From NCBI RefSeq assembly GCF_030733385.1, contig NZ_JASHJC010000001.1, positions 434,001 through 498,000 of the forward strand: a stretch of DNA of 64,000 nucleotides, read 5' to 3'. This DNA is from Roseovarius sp. MMSF_3359 (GTDB lineage Bacteria; Pseudomonadota; Alphaproteobacteria; Rhodobacterales; Rhodobacteraceae). The notes below the pieces were generated by a model that saw only the letters and a list, made by a program, of their open reading frames with translations, was not told the origin of the DNA and ran no database searches. The position numbers were made by a program, and so were the translations under genes. Positions 44,117 to 53,062 of this stretch are shown here, piece by piece; position 1 is the first letter of the stretch; every line of letters begins with the position of its first letter.

Positions 44117-45258
44117 GCGGCCTGCCCCATGAGGCCGGGGTTGAAGATGCCCTTGGGGTCGAACTTCTGTCGAAGTCCGGCGGACAGGGCTGCCACCGCA
44201 GAATTGAGCGGTTGGAAAACCTCGCGTGACTGGCCACGCACCAGCGTCGCATGCCCACCTTTGGCCGCAAGGGCCGCGCGAATCTGCGTCCCGGTGATGC
44301 CGGTTTCTTCGGGAACCAGCAGCCAGATCAGACCGCCGCCCCAATCATAAAGCGCCTGAACACCGGGCAGGGCGGCAACGATCCCCGGCGCATCGCCGGG
44401 CTTGACCGAGAGCCGCCAGACATCGCCTTGCGCCGTCTGGAAAGGCACCACGTCGCGGACATATTCCCACCCCGCCTTGGTGCGGGCGGGGTCCGTTTCC
44501 AGTGTGGCCGACCCGAATTCTGCCAACTGCTTTTGCAGTGCCTCGGCGCGGTAGGCGACGGAGTTCTCAAAGCCCTCCAGGCGGATCATCGTCACCGGCG
44601 CGCCGTCCACACCCCGCTGCAGATGCGCGGCCCCGGTTACCTCATAGGGCGAGCCAAGTGCCATGCTCAGTGCCTTTACAGCGTCCTCGTCGCTCAACCC
44701 TTCGAAAAGCAGGGTGCCGGTGGCATGGGAGGTCGGCAAAACCTTGAGTGACAGTTCCGTCAACACGCCAAGGGTGCCGTAGCTGCCCGCCATCAGTTTC
44801 ACGAGGTCATAGCCGGTCACGTTCTTCATCACCCGGCCGCCGTTCTTGATGATCCGGCCCTGCCCATCGACGAAGCGCACGCCCAGCAGGTGATCGCGGC
44901 AGGCGCCCACTTGAATGCGGCGGGGGCCGGAGATGTTGGCGGCCACGACACCGCCGATGGTCGGCTCCCCCTCGGTCCCCAAAAGGCCGCGATGGTCCAT
45001 CGGCTCGAACGCAAGGCGCTGCCCCTCGGCGTCGAGCACCTTTTCGACCTCGGCCACGGGTGTCCCCGCGCGCACGACCAGCGTCAGCGCACCGGGTTCA
45101 TAAAGTTCGATGCCGCTCAGCCCGCTGGTGGATAAAATCGCGCCATTCGTCGGCCCGCCAATGGGGCGCGTGCCGCCGCCCTGCACCCGGAAGGGCGCCT
45201 CGGCCTCGGTAACGATCTGGGCCAGTTCGGCCTCGGTCTTTGGGGTGAATGCTGTCAT
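44113..45258 (-). CDS. glcE: Glycolate oxidase FAD subunit GlcE
   Basis: A 381-residue FAD_binding_4 protein. The FAD-binding part covers about residues 10-180 and includes FRVQGGGTRPIGG, LTLVVRAGTPVAEVEKVL and VVAANISGPRRIQVGACRDHLLGV. The length and the shorter C-terminal half distinguish it from GlcD. It follows glcD by 33 nt and overlaps the membrane-protein gene by 4 nt. Confidence 0.95.
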   Translation of the reverse strand: MTAFTPKTEAELAQIVTEAEAPFRVQGGGTRPIGGPTNGAILSTSGLSGIELYEPGALTLVVRAGTPVAEVEKVLDAEGQRLAFEPMDHRGLLGTEGEPTIGGVVAANISGPRRIQVGACRDHLLGVRFVDGQGRIIKNGGRVMKNVTGYDLVKLMAGSYGTLGVLTELSLKVLPTSHATGTLLFEGLSDEDAVKALSMALGSPYEVTGAAHLQRGVDGAPVTMIRLEGFENSVAYRAEALQKQLAEFGSATLETDPARTKAGWEYVRDVVPFQTAQGDVWRLSVKPGDAPGIVAALPGVQALYDWGGGLIWLLVPEETGITGTQIRAALAAKGGHATLVRGQSREVFQPLNSAVAALSAGLRQKFDPKGIFNPGLMGQAA

Positions 45259-45291
45259 CTTGTCAAAAGTCCTGATGCGGTGAAGGACCGC

Positions 45292-46731
45292 TTATTCTGC
45301 TGCAATCCGGCGGTCATCCGAGGCGTCCAACGGGAAGACCTTGGCCGGATTGAGCAGCCATTTCGGGTCGAACACGTCCTTCACCGCCATCTGGATATCC
45401 AGGTCATCCGGCGCGTATTGATCCGTCATGAGGTCGCGCTTTTCGATCCCCACGCCATGCTCGCCGGTGAGGCAGCCGCCGACCTCCACACAAAGCCGGA
45501 GGATATCCGCGCCAAACGCCTCACAAAGCTCCAGGTCACCGGGCTTGTTGGCATCAAAAAGGATCAAGGGGTGCATATTGCCATCGCCCGCGTGGAAAAC
45601 ATTGCCCACATCCAGGCCATATTCGCGGCTCATCTCGCCGATGCGTTTGAGGACGTAAGGCAGTTGGCTGACCGGGATCGTGCCATCGAGGCACATGTAA
45701 TCATTGATCTGTCCCATCGCGCCAAAGGCGGATTTGCGGCCGAGCCAGATCTTGGCGCTTTCGTCCGCCGATTTGCTTTCGCGCAGCTCGACGGGGTTGT
45801 GGCTTTGGGCGATCCTGACGATGGTTTCCAACTGCTCGTCGATCTCCGCATCGCTGCCTTCGACCTCGACGATCAAAAGCGCCTCGCAATCCGGGTATCC
45901 TGCGCCCGCAAAGGCCTCGGTTGCGCGGATGCAGGGGCGGTCCATGAACTCGATCGCCACGGGCAGTACACCCGCCTTGATGATGTCGCTGACGCAGGCT
46001 CCGGCCACGACGATGTCGTCAAATCCAATAAGGACAGGCCGCGCGCCTTCGGGTTTGCGCAGAATCCTGAGCGTCGCCTCGGTCACCACGCCCAACTGCC
46101 CCTCGGAGCCGCAGATGAGCCCCAGAAGGTCATAGCCCTCGGCATCCAGATACGCGCCACCGAGTTCAACCACCTGCCCATCCATCAGCACCATGGTCAC
46201 GCCCATCAGGTTGTTGGTGGTCACCCCGTATTTCAGGCAATGCGCGCCGCCGGAATTCATCGCGATGTTGCCCGCAATGGCGCAGGCAAGCTGACTGGAT
46301 GGATCAGGGGCATAGAAAAAACCATCGGCCTCGACCGCGCCGGTCACGCTCAGGTTGGTGCGCCCCGATTGCACCCGGATGAACCGGTTGTCGTAATCGG
46401 TCTCCAACACCTCGTTTAGCCGCGCCACCCCGAGGATCACGCTATCCGCGGTCGGCAACGCCCCCCCGGCCAGCGACGTGCCCGAACCGCGCGGGACGAC
46501 CGGCACATCCATCTCGTGGCAGATGCGCAGGGTATCGGACACTTCCTGCGTCGAGGCGGGCAAGACCGCCAGCAGGGGCGGGCATTTATACGCCGTGAGT
46601 GCATCGCATTCGTAAACGCGCGTCTCATTTGCGTCCGAGATGATGGCATCATCGGGCAAAACGGCCCTGAGGCGGTCGATCAACTCCGCCTTGCGGGCAA
46701 TGATTTCCGGGTCTGGCAGCGGCATTTCCAT
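45292..46731 (-). CDS. glcD: Glycolate oxidase FAD subunit GlcD
   Basis: A 479-residue FAD-linked oxidase. It has VPVVPRGSGTSLAGGALPTA, an FAD_binding_4 domain (about 50-220) and an FAD-oxidase C-terminal domain with GNVFHAGDGNMHPLILFD and GGCLTGEHGVGIEKRD. It oxidises glycolate (and D-lactate) to the 2-oxo acid. A GGAGG motif precedes the start at 46731. First gene of the glc operon, divergent from the DUF599 gene. Confidence 0.96.
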   Translation of the reverse strand: MEMPLPDPEIIARKAELIDRLRAVLPDDAIISDANETRVYECDALTAYKCPPLLAVLPASTQEVSDTLRICHEMDVPVVPRGSGTSLAGGALPTADSVILGVARLNEVLETDYDNRFIRVQSGRTNLSVTGAVEADGFFYAPDPSSQLACAIAGNIAMNSGGAHCLKYGVTTNNLMGVTMVLMDGQVVELGGAYLDAEGYDLLGLICGSEGQLGVVTEATLRILRKPEGARPVLIGFDDIVVAGACVSDIIKAGVLPVAIEFMDRPCIRATEAFAGAGYPDCEALLIVEVEGSDAEIDEQLETIVRIAQSHNPVELRESKSADESAKIWLGRKSAFGAMGQINDYMCLDGTIPVSQLPYVLKRIGEMSREYGLDVGNVFHAGDGNMHPLILFDANKPGDLELCEAFGADILRLCVEVGGCLTGEHGVGIEKRDLMTDQYAPDDLDIQMAVKDVFDPKWLLNPAKVFPLDASDDRRIAAE

Positions 46732-46811
46732 GCGAAATCCTCCAATTGGTAATTTTTTATAACCAATTTATCCGTCTGGCAAGTCAAACCACGACAGGCT
46801 ATGCGTGTCAC

Positions 46812-47531
46812 ATGGACCTGTTTGAGCGGCTTTCACACTTTACCACATTGGACCTGGCGGCGCTCTGCCTGCTTGTTCTCGGGTGGTGCGTGATCGGTTA
46901 TCTCATTGAAAACGATTTCAAAAACATGAAATCGGTGACCACCCTGATGGCCGATTACCGGCGTGAATGGATGCGGCACATGGTAACCCGCGAGCCGCGC
47001 GTTTTTGACGCGCAGATCCTCGCCATGATCCGGCAGGGGACATCGTTTTTTGCCTCTGCGACCATGATTGCCATCGGCGGATGCCTCGCCCTTCTGGGCA
47101 ATACCGACCGGTTGATGGGCATTGCGGAGGACCTGACGCTTGAGGGCGGGCCGAGCATTGTCTGGGAATTGAAGGTGCTGGTGATCCTCGGTTTCCTTGC
47201 CAATGCGTTCTTCAAATTCGTCTGGGCAAACCGCCTCTTTGGGTATTGCGCCGTGCTGATGGGGTCGGTGCCGAATGATCACAACGATCCGTTGACCGAC
47301 GTGCGCGCGACAAAGGCCGCCGAAATCAACATCACCGGTGCGCGGAGCTTCAACCGGGGCCTGCGTTCGGTTTACTTCGGGCTGGCGGCCTGCGCCTGGC
47401 TTCTGGGGGCGGGGGCGTTGATCGTGGCGACGGTGATGACCTGCCTTGTCCTCTTCCGTCGTGAATTCGCGTCGCGCTCCAAGGAGATCCTCCTGCTCCC
47501 GGAAAATAACCCCGCTGACACACAGTCGTGA
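46812..47531 (+). CDS. DUF599 family membrane protein
   Basis: A 239-residue protein with membrane helices near residues 15-35, 80-105, 115-140 and 190-215. The loop MADYRREWMRHMVTREPRVF and the segment GARSFNRGLRSVYFGLAACA are the usual conserved blocks of DUF599. Function unknown; inner membrane. The start at 46812 (MDLFERLSHFTTLD) is chosen because the extension to 46746 covers the divergent promoter region. Confidence 0.85.
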   Translation: MDLFERLSHFTTLDLAALCLLVLGWCVIGYLIENDFKNMKSVTTLMADYRREWMRHMVTREPRVFDAQILAMIRQGTSFFASATMIAIGGCLALLGNTDRLMGIAEDLTLEGGPSIVWELKVLVILGFLANAFFKFVWANRLFGYCAVLMGSVPNDHNDPLTDVRATKAAEINITGARSFNRGLRSVYFGLAACAWLLGAGALIVATVMTCLVLFRREFASRSKEILLLPENNPADTQS

Positions 47532-47567
47532 CTCGAATTTCGCACGCTTCCAGGTAAGGTGGGGGTC

Positions 47568-47927
47568 ATGAAGAAACTTTCCCTACTGCTCATCGCCTGC
47601 CTGGCCGCCGCACCCGTTCTGGCCGACGGTCCAGAGATCATCGATGTCAAGATCAAGAAGACCGGCATGGTCTGGCGGGTCGATGTGACGCTCGAACATC
47701 CCGATACCGGATGGGACCACTATGCCGACGGGTGGGAAGTGCTGGACGCCGAGGGCAACCGCTTGGCCTATCGCGAATTGCTGCACCCACATGTCAACGA
47801 GCAGCCCTTCACCCGGTCCCAGAGTGGCGTCGTCTTTCCCGATGGCACGCGCGAGGTCTTTATCCGGGCGCGGTGTAATGTCGACGGCTGGGCCGGGGAG
47901 AAAAAGCGCGTCGTTTTGAAACCCTGA
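47568..47927 (+). CDS. Small exported beta-sandwich protein
   Basis: A 119-residue protein with a signal peptide (MKKLSLLLIACLAAAPVLAD). The mature part has the look of a small beta-sandwich (VKIKKTGMVWRVDVTLEHPD, GWDHYADGWEVLDAEGN, and a C-terminal VRARC/KKRVVLKP strand). The ribosome binding site GGTGGGGG supports ATG 47568 over 47559. It starts 36 nt after the DUF599 gene. Unknown periplasmic function. Confidence 0.8.
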   Translation: MKKLSLLLIACLAAAPVLADGPEIIDVKIKKTGMVWRVDVTLEHPDTGWDHYADGWEVLDAEGNRLAYRELLHPHVNEQPFTRSQSGVVFPDGTREVFIRARCNVDGWAGEKKRVVLKP

Positions 47928-48007
47928 AGTCGCGCACGGGGGGCTTCGCATCCGAGCAGTGATGCGGTATTCGGACCGTCCCTGCTCCTGCACCGAAGGT
48001 ATCCACC

Positions 48008-49147
48008 ATGTCCATGCTTCCCGATTTCCGACTGGAAACGCATTTCGCCAAATGGGAGTTCAAGGCGCGCTATCACCTGACAGCGTCGGATGCCGAGAGC
48101 ATGTCGTTGCGGGACCTACTGGCGATGGCCACGCCGGAAGAGCGGGCCGAATTTGAGGAGATGTGGCTGGGCTATACCGAAACCTTCGGTGCGCCCGACT
48201 TGCGGCAGGTGATTGCCGACACCTACGCGGCGCAGTCGGCAGAGACGATCCTTTGTTTTGCCGGCGCAAGCGAGGGGATTTTTGCCGCCAACAATGTGCT
48301 CCTGGATCGTGACAGCCATGCCATTGTGGTGACGCCGAACTACCAGTCGCACGAGACCCTGCCGATTGCGATCTGCGAGGCGACAGGGGTGCCGCTTGAC
48401 CCCGACGACGACTGGTCGCTCGATATCGACCGGATCGCCGATGCCATCCGGCCCAATACGAAGCTGGTCACGATCAATTTCCCGCATAACCCGACCGGGG
48501 CGATCCTGCCGCTCGACCGCTACACGGCGCTGATTGAGCTTTGCCGCAAACATGGCATCTACATCCTGCATGACGAGATTTTCAACGGGCTGGGGCCGTC
48601 CTTTACCGATCATCTGCCATTTATTGCGGATGTCTATGAACGTGGCTTGTCGCTTGGCGTGATGTCGAAATCCTATGGTCTGCCCGGTTTGCGCATCGGC
48701 TGGATTGCGTGTCAGGACAGGGCGGTCCTGTCGCAGATGGAGCGGCTGAAACATTACCTGTCGATCTGCAATTCCGGCCCAAGTGAGCGGCTGGCCAAGA
48801 TCGCCCTGAACCACCGCGATGCGATCCTGGCGCGGAATTGCGCCATCGTGGATGAGAACCTGCCGAAATGGGATGCCTTCTTTGCACGCTACCCAGACCT
48901 GTTTGACTGGTCGCGCCCGGATGGCTCCTGCATGGGTTTTCCGCGGTACAAAGGCGCGGACGGGGTGGAGGCTTTTGCCAAGTCACTGGTCGAAGAGGCG
49001 GGTGTGCTTTTCCTGCCCAGCACGATCTATTCCTCCGAACTGGGGCCGACACCCACGGACCGGTTCCGCCTCGGCTTTGGCCGGACGGGCCTCGATGAAG
49101 GGCTGGCGGCGCTTGACGCGCATATCAGGAAGAACCGACAGGCCTGA
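48008..49147 (+). CDS. Class I/II aminotransferase-like PLP enzyme
   Basis: A 379-residue fold-type I enzyme. The PLP region is visible: LCFAGASEGIFAANNVLL near residue 85, INFPHNPTGAILPLDRY near 158, ILHDEIFNGLG near 182, and the Schiff-base lysine in GVMSKSYGLPGLRIGW near 222. It groups in appearance with the capreomycidine-synthase-like aminotransferases, so an elimination/replacement on a cyclic or basic amino acid is as possible as transamination. It precedes the betaine operon by 139 nt and may be part of the same pathway with its own promoter. Confidence 0.85.
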   Translation: MSMLPDFRLETHFAKWEFKARYHLTASDAESMSLRDLLAMATPEERAEFEEMWLGYTETFGAPDLRQVIADTYAAQSAETILCFAGASEGIFAANNVLLDRDSHAIVVTPNYQSHETLPIAICEATGVPLDPDDDWSLDIDRIADAIRPNTKLVTINFPHNPTGAILPLDRYTALIELCRKHGIYILHDEIFNGLGPSFTDHLPFIADVYERGLSLGVMSKSYGLPGLRIGWIACQDRAVLSQMERLKHYLSICNSGPSERLAKIALNHRDAILARNCAIVDENLPKWDAFFARYPDLFDWSRPDGSCMGFPRYKGADGVEAFAKSLVEEAGVLFLPSTIYSSELGPTPTDRFRLGFGRTGLDEGLAALDAHIRKNRQA

Positions 49148-49253
49148 TCTCGGCAGCCCCCTGCACCCTGATTTTCTCCAACTGCCCAACATGGCCCGCC
49201 AAGGCGGAAAATCATGGCTGTCCATCCGAAAATTCTGGACTCTGTATCCGTAA

Positions 49254-49269
49254 TGTATACAAAATGTAT
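49254..49269. promoter_or_regulatory. GntR operator: TGTATACA and ATACA-AAA-TGTAT
   Basis: The palindrome TGTATACA (49254-49261) overlaps the dyad ATACA (49257-49261)-AAA-TGTAT (49265-49269), 18-33 nt before the GntR start codon. TGTATACA-like dyads are typical of FCD-type GntR regulators (FadR/VanR class), so this is the likely autoregulatory operator of the whole downstream operon. Confidence 0.65.
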
Positions 49270-49286
49270 TCACGTGAGGAGATTCG

Positions 49287-49991
49287 ATGCCCAAAGACAA
49301 GAAAACCGCCTGTCTCGAAGACCTGCGGATGCGCATTCTGAAGCAGGAGATCGCGCCCGGCAGTGACCTGGACGAGGTATCGCTGTGCGCGCAATACGGC
49401 ATCTCCCGCACACCCATGCGCGAGATATTTCAACGGTTGAGCGGCGAGGGCTACGTGCGGATCGAACAGAACCGCGGGGCCAAGGTGGCCTCGATGGATC
49501 TGGGCGTGATGCGGATGTTCTTTCAGACCGCGCCGCTCATCTATGCCAATGTCGCCCGCCTGGCCGCAGAGAACCGGCGCAGCGATGAAATCCCGGTGCT
49601 CAAGGCGATCCAGGAGGATTTCCGGGCGGCGGTCACGTCGGGCGACACCGCCGGGGCCGCACTCCTGAACCACGCATTCCATGAGCAGATCGGTGTGATG
49701 TCGCATAACCCCTATCTGCGCGCCAGCCTAGGGCGGATGCTGATCGACCACACAAGGCTCAGCCAGACATTCTATCGCCCCACGTCGGCGGATGAGGAAA
49801 GCCGCGTCGCACAGGCGATTGAGCAGCACGACGCGATGATCGTCGCCATCGAGCGGCAGGAGCCCAGCATCGCGCTTGATCTGACCATCGACCATTGGAA
49901 CCTGTCGCGCGATCGGCTGGAACGGTTCGTGTCGCCGGATCCACTGCCGCTCGATGTGATTGCAATGAAGGACCGAAAACATGCGCTTTGA
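49287..49991 (+). CDS. GntR family (FCD) regulator of the betaine operon
   Basis: A 234-residue regulator. It has an N-terminal winged helix (LRMRILKQEIAPGSDLDEVS, GISRTPMREIFQRLSGEG) and a C-terminal FCD ligand-binding domain with the metal-ligating pattern (FHEQIGVMSHNPYL, later HDAMIVAIERQEP). It likely responds to an amino acid or betaine intermediate. The start follows GAGGAGATTCG. Its 3' end overlaps the next gene by 11 nt. Confidence 0.93.
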   Translation: MPKDKKTACLEDLRMRILKQEIAPGSDLDEVSLCAQYGISRTPMREIFQRLSGEGYVRIEQNRGAKVASMDLGVMRMFFQTAPLIYANVARLAAENRRSDEIPVLKAIQEDFRAAVTSGDTAGAALLNHAFHEQIGVMSHNPYLRASLGRMLIDHTRLSQTFYRPTSADEESRVAQAIEQHDAMIVAIERQEPSIALDLTIDHWNLSRDRLERFVSPDPLPLDVIAMKDRKHAL

Positions 49992-50889
49992 AGGCATCTA
50001 CACGCCCCTTGTGACGCCCTACCACGACGATTTCAGCGTCAACGAGGACGCGCTGGCCGATACGGTCGAGCTGCTGATTGGCGCCGGGGTGCATGGCATC
50101 ATCGTCGCGGGCACGACCGGCGAATATTACGCGCAGAGTTTCGATGAACGTGTGTGGATGATGAAGCGTGTGCACAAGCTCATCAAGGGCCGCGTGCCGA
50201 TGATCGCAGGCACCGGTGATATCCGGACCGAGAACAGCATTGAATATGCCAAGGCCGCTAAGAAGATCGGCGCCGACGCGCTCCTGATCGCGACGCCGCC
50301 CTATTCCTGCCCGACCGGCCGCGAGGTGGCGTTGCATTGCCTCGCCGTGGACCGCGCGGCAAACATGCCGGTGATGCTCTACAATTACCCGGGCCGGATG
50401 GCCGTGAACATGGACGAGGAAACGCTGGACCGGCTGGGCCGCTCGCCTAACTTCTGCGCGATCAAGGAAAGCTCGGGCGATATCAACCGGTTGCACATGC
50501 TGGCGCGGGATTATCCGCATATCGCGCTCAGTTGCGGGATGGACGATCAGGCGCTTGAATTCTTTGCCTGGGGCGCGCGGAGCTGGGTCTGCGCCGGGTC
50601 GAATTTCGCACCCGAGGCGCATATCGCGCTTTATCAGGCCTGTGTGGTCGAGGGCAATTTCACAAAGGGCCGCGCGATCATGTCGGCGATGCTGCCGCTG
50701 ATGCGGGTGCTGGAGCAAGGCGGCAAGTTCGTCCAGTGCATCAAGCATGGGTTGACCATGCGGGGCATCCCGGCAGGCCCCCCGCGCAAACCGCTGCATC
50801 CGCTCAACAAGGACGACAAACGCGCGCTTGAGGAGGTCATCCGCACGATGAACACCCGCGTTGCCCAGATCACAGGAGAGGCCAAATGA
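49981..50889 (+). CDS. DapA-family aldolase/deaminase
   Basis: A 302-residue class I aldolase of the dihydrodipicolinate synthase/N-acetylneuraminate lyase family. Visible: GTTGEYYAQSF (residues 44-54), the catalytic YNYPGR (Tyr134) and the Schiff-base lysine in CAIKESSGD (Lys162). In hydroxyproline degradation a member of this family converts delta-1-pyrroline-4-hydroxy-2-carboxylate to 2-oxoglutarate semialdehyde, which fits the neighbours. It overlaps gntR by 11 nt and the aldehyde dehydrogenase by 4 nt. Confidence 0.88.
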   Translation: MRFEGIYTPLVTPYHDDFSVNEDALADTVELLIGAGVHGIIVAGTTGEYYAQSFDERVWMMKRVHKLIKGRVPMIAGTGDIRTENSIEYAKAAKKIGADALLIATPPYSCPTGREVALHCLAVDRAANMPVMLYNYPGRMAVNMDEETLDRLGRSPNFCAIKESSGDINRLHMLARDYPHIALSCGMDDQALEFFAWGARSWVCAGSNFAPEAHIALYQACVVEGNFTKGRAIMSAMLPLMRVLEQGGKFVQCIKHGLTMRGIPAGPPRKPLHPLNKDDKRALEEVIRTMNTRVAQITGEAK

Positions 50890-52376
50890 CTGACCTTCTG
50901 ACCCGCGACGAATATGGCGCCATCGCCGCCGAGATCGACCTGCCCGCGACCCCGTTCATCGACGGCAGGTTCCAGAAGGGCGCGGGCCCGATGATGGAAA
51001 CCATCAACCCGGCGACCGGCGACGTGCTGGCCAAAATCAGTACCGCCAACGCCAAGGATGTGGATTTCGCCGTCGGCAAGGCGCGCGAGGCGTTTGAGCA
51101 GGGGCATTGGTCGCATCTGCACCCTTCCGAGCGCAAGGATGTGCTCATTCGCATGTGCAAGCTCATCACCCGGCGGCGGCACGAATTGGCGGTGATGGAA
51201 AGCCTCGACAGCGGCAAGCCGATCAGGGATTGCGAAGAGATCGACATCCCCGAGGTGATCCACACGATCAAATGGCATGCCGAACTGGTCGACAAGATTT
51301 ACGATCAGACTGGCCCATCCGGCGATGATGCGATTTCGATGATCGTGCGCGAACCCATCGGCGTTGTTGGTGTAGTGCTGCCCTGGAATTTCCCCATGCT
51401 TATGATGGCGTGGAAGATCGGTCCGGCGTTGGCTGCGGGCAATTCGGTGATCGTGAAACCGGCTGAGCAGACCTCGCTCACCGCGCTCCGGCTGGCCGAA
51501 ATTGCTCATATGGCCGGTGTCCCGCGCGGGGTGCTGCAGGTCCTGCCGGGTGATGGCCCTTCGGTGGGTGAACCGCTCGGACTGCATATGGACGTCGATA
51601 TGGTCAGCTTCACCGGCTCGACCGAGACCGGCAAACGCTTCCTGCGCTATGCGGCCGACAGCAACATGAAAGAGGTCACGTTGGAATGCGGTGGCAAGAA
51701 CCCCTGTGTCGTGCTTGCGGATGCCGAGAACCTCGATCATGTGGCGGAACATGTGGTCAACGCCGCGTTCTGGAACATGGGCGAAAACTGCTCTGCCGCC
51801 TCGCGCGTCATTGTACACAAGGCAGTCAAGGAGCCGCTGATGGTGCGGATCGTGGCGCGCATCCGGGATTGGAAAACCGGTGATCCACTGGACCCGGCAA
51901 ACCATCTTGGTGCGCTGATTGACGCCGATCATTGCAAGAAGGTCAGTGGCTATCTCAAGGGCAAAGCCGTGGTGGGCGGCAAAGCCAAGGGCAATTTCGT
52001 GCCGCCCACGGTTTACGAGGTGAAGCCCAACGACAAGAAGGCGCAGGACGAGATTTTTGGCCCCATCCTCAGCGTCATCGAAGTGGCCAGCACCGAAGAG
52101 GCGATCCAACTGGCCAATGACACCTCCTATGGCCTGGCAGCGAGCGTGTTCACCGCCAATACACGTCAAGCCATCCGCACCGCGCGTGAAATCAAGGCGG
52201 GCACTGTGACGGTCAACTGCTATGGCGAAGGAGACATCACCACGCCCTTCGGTGGGTTCAAGCAATCGGGTTTTGGCGGGCGCGACAACTCGATCCACGC
52301 CCATGACCAGTTCACCCAACTCAAAACCATCTGGATCGACCTGAGTGATCCCTCTGAAGGGGACAATGTGGGATGA
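50886..52376 (+). CDS. NAD(P)-dependent aldehyde dehydrogenase
   Basis: A 496-residue ALDH. The oxyanion asparagine is in LPWNFPML (Asn168), the general-base Glu in LECGGKNP (Glu267) and the nucleophile Cys in GENCSAASR (Cys302). In appearance it is closest to PuuC/betaine-aldehyde-type ALDHs. In this operon it could oxidise 2-oxoglutarate semialdehyde, or a betaine-side aldehyde or formaldehyde product. Coupled by ATGA on both sides. Confidence 0.93.
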   Translation: MTDLLTRDEYGAIAAEIDLPATPFIDGRFQKGAGPMMETINPATGDVLAKISTANAKDVDFAVGKAREAFEQGHWSHLHPSERKDVLIRMCKLITRRRHELAVMESLDSGKPIRDCEEIDIPEVIHTIKWHAELVDKIYDQTGPSGDDAISMIVREPIGVVGVVLPWNFPMLMMAWKIGPALAAGNSVIVKPAEQTSLTALRLAEIAHMAGVPRGVLQVLPGDGPSVGEPLGLHMDVDMVSFTGSTETGKRFLRYAADSNMKEVTLECGGKNPCVVLADAENLDHVAEHVVNAAFWNMGENCSAASRVIVHKAVKEPLMVRIVARIRDWKTGDPLDPANHLGALIDADHCKKVSGYLKGKAVVGGKAKGNFVPPTVYEVKPNDKKAQDEIFGPILSVIEVASTEEAIQLANDTSYGLAASVFTANTRQAIRTAREIKAGTVTVNCYGEGDITTPFGGFKQSGFGGRDNSIHAHDQFTQLKTIWIDLSDPSEGDNVG

Positions 52377-53062
52377 AGTGGCCGTTCGGCGGATCCGGAA
52401 AGGTGCTGAGGAACGGTGAGCAGCAGGAAATGCGGATCACCAGTACAAGGGATGCGCCGCATTCGAAAGGCTGGTGGGAAGACACAAGCGCGCTGGTCTA
52501 TGGCCTCAGCAAGGGAGATCGCTCAACCTATGTCGCGGCGGTCGAGCAGATGCGGAAAGGGAACACGGCTGCTTTGCTGACTGTCGAAAACACGGTCACC
52601 GACGAGCTATGGGCGCGGATGGTTCATCTGGGCTATACACAACCAGCGCCCGATCATGTCCCCGAACAGTTGAAAGACAAGGCAAGCGCCCATTCCGTCA
52701 CGCCATACGGCAGCAGCGAAGGAATGCTGTTTCTTGGCGCGGCCATGGCGCAGATGAATGGTGACGGTGGATCCACAAAGGCCCGTGCCGCATTCGCGCG
52801 TGGTTTTTCCAAGCTGGACAGCCACCATCAGAATTGCCCGGCGGATCTGCTGCAGTACATGCGCGGCTTTCTGGCGCGCTCCGACAGCACGCTTGCGGCG
52901 GGCAAGGGCGCGGCAAGCGACCGGATTCTGGCGACCTACGCAAAGGCCGGTGCGGTAGAAAAGGGCGATGCGGGAAACTGGCGCGTGGTGCCAGCGGCCG
53001 TCTTTAACGCGCCGTTCTTGTTGGACATTTTTCTCTATGAACGAGGGTTGATCGAAACATGA
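52373..53062 (+). CDS. Unrecognised 229-residue protein inside the betaine operon
   Basis: I recognise no family. The protein is soluble and helical, without a signal peptide. Segments worth noting are GWWEDTSALVYGLSKGDRST near residue 33, SSEGMLFLGAAMAQMNGDGG in the middle, a His-His-x-x-Cys motif (SHHQNCPADLLQYM), and a C-terminus ending [15 protein letters not shown]. Codon use is a little less GC3-biased than the neighbours. It overlaps the ALDH gene by ATGA and the mttB-like gene by ATGA, so it is an integral operon member. Position suggests a cofactor, chaperone or reactivation partner of the methyltransferase, but this is inference. Confidence 0.75.
   Translation: MKWPFGGSGKVLRNGEQQEMRITSTRDAPHSKGWWEDTSALVYGLSKGDRSTYVAAVEQMRKGNTAALLTVENTVTDELWARMVHLGYTQPAPDHVPEQLKDKASAHSVTPYGSSEGMLFLGAAMAQMNGDGGSTKARAAFARGFSKLDSHHQNCPADLLQYMRGFLARSDSTLAAGKGAASDRILATYAKAGAVEKGDAGNWRVVPAAVFNAPFLLDIFLYERGLIET

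Noticed and set aside
50634..52319. Long minus-strand open frame (561 codons) opposite dapA and the ALDH gene
   Set aside because: An antisense shadow caused by high GC3; no family motifs, and the plus-strand genes have intact catalytic residues.
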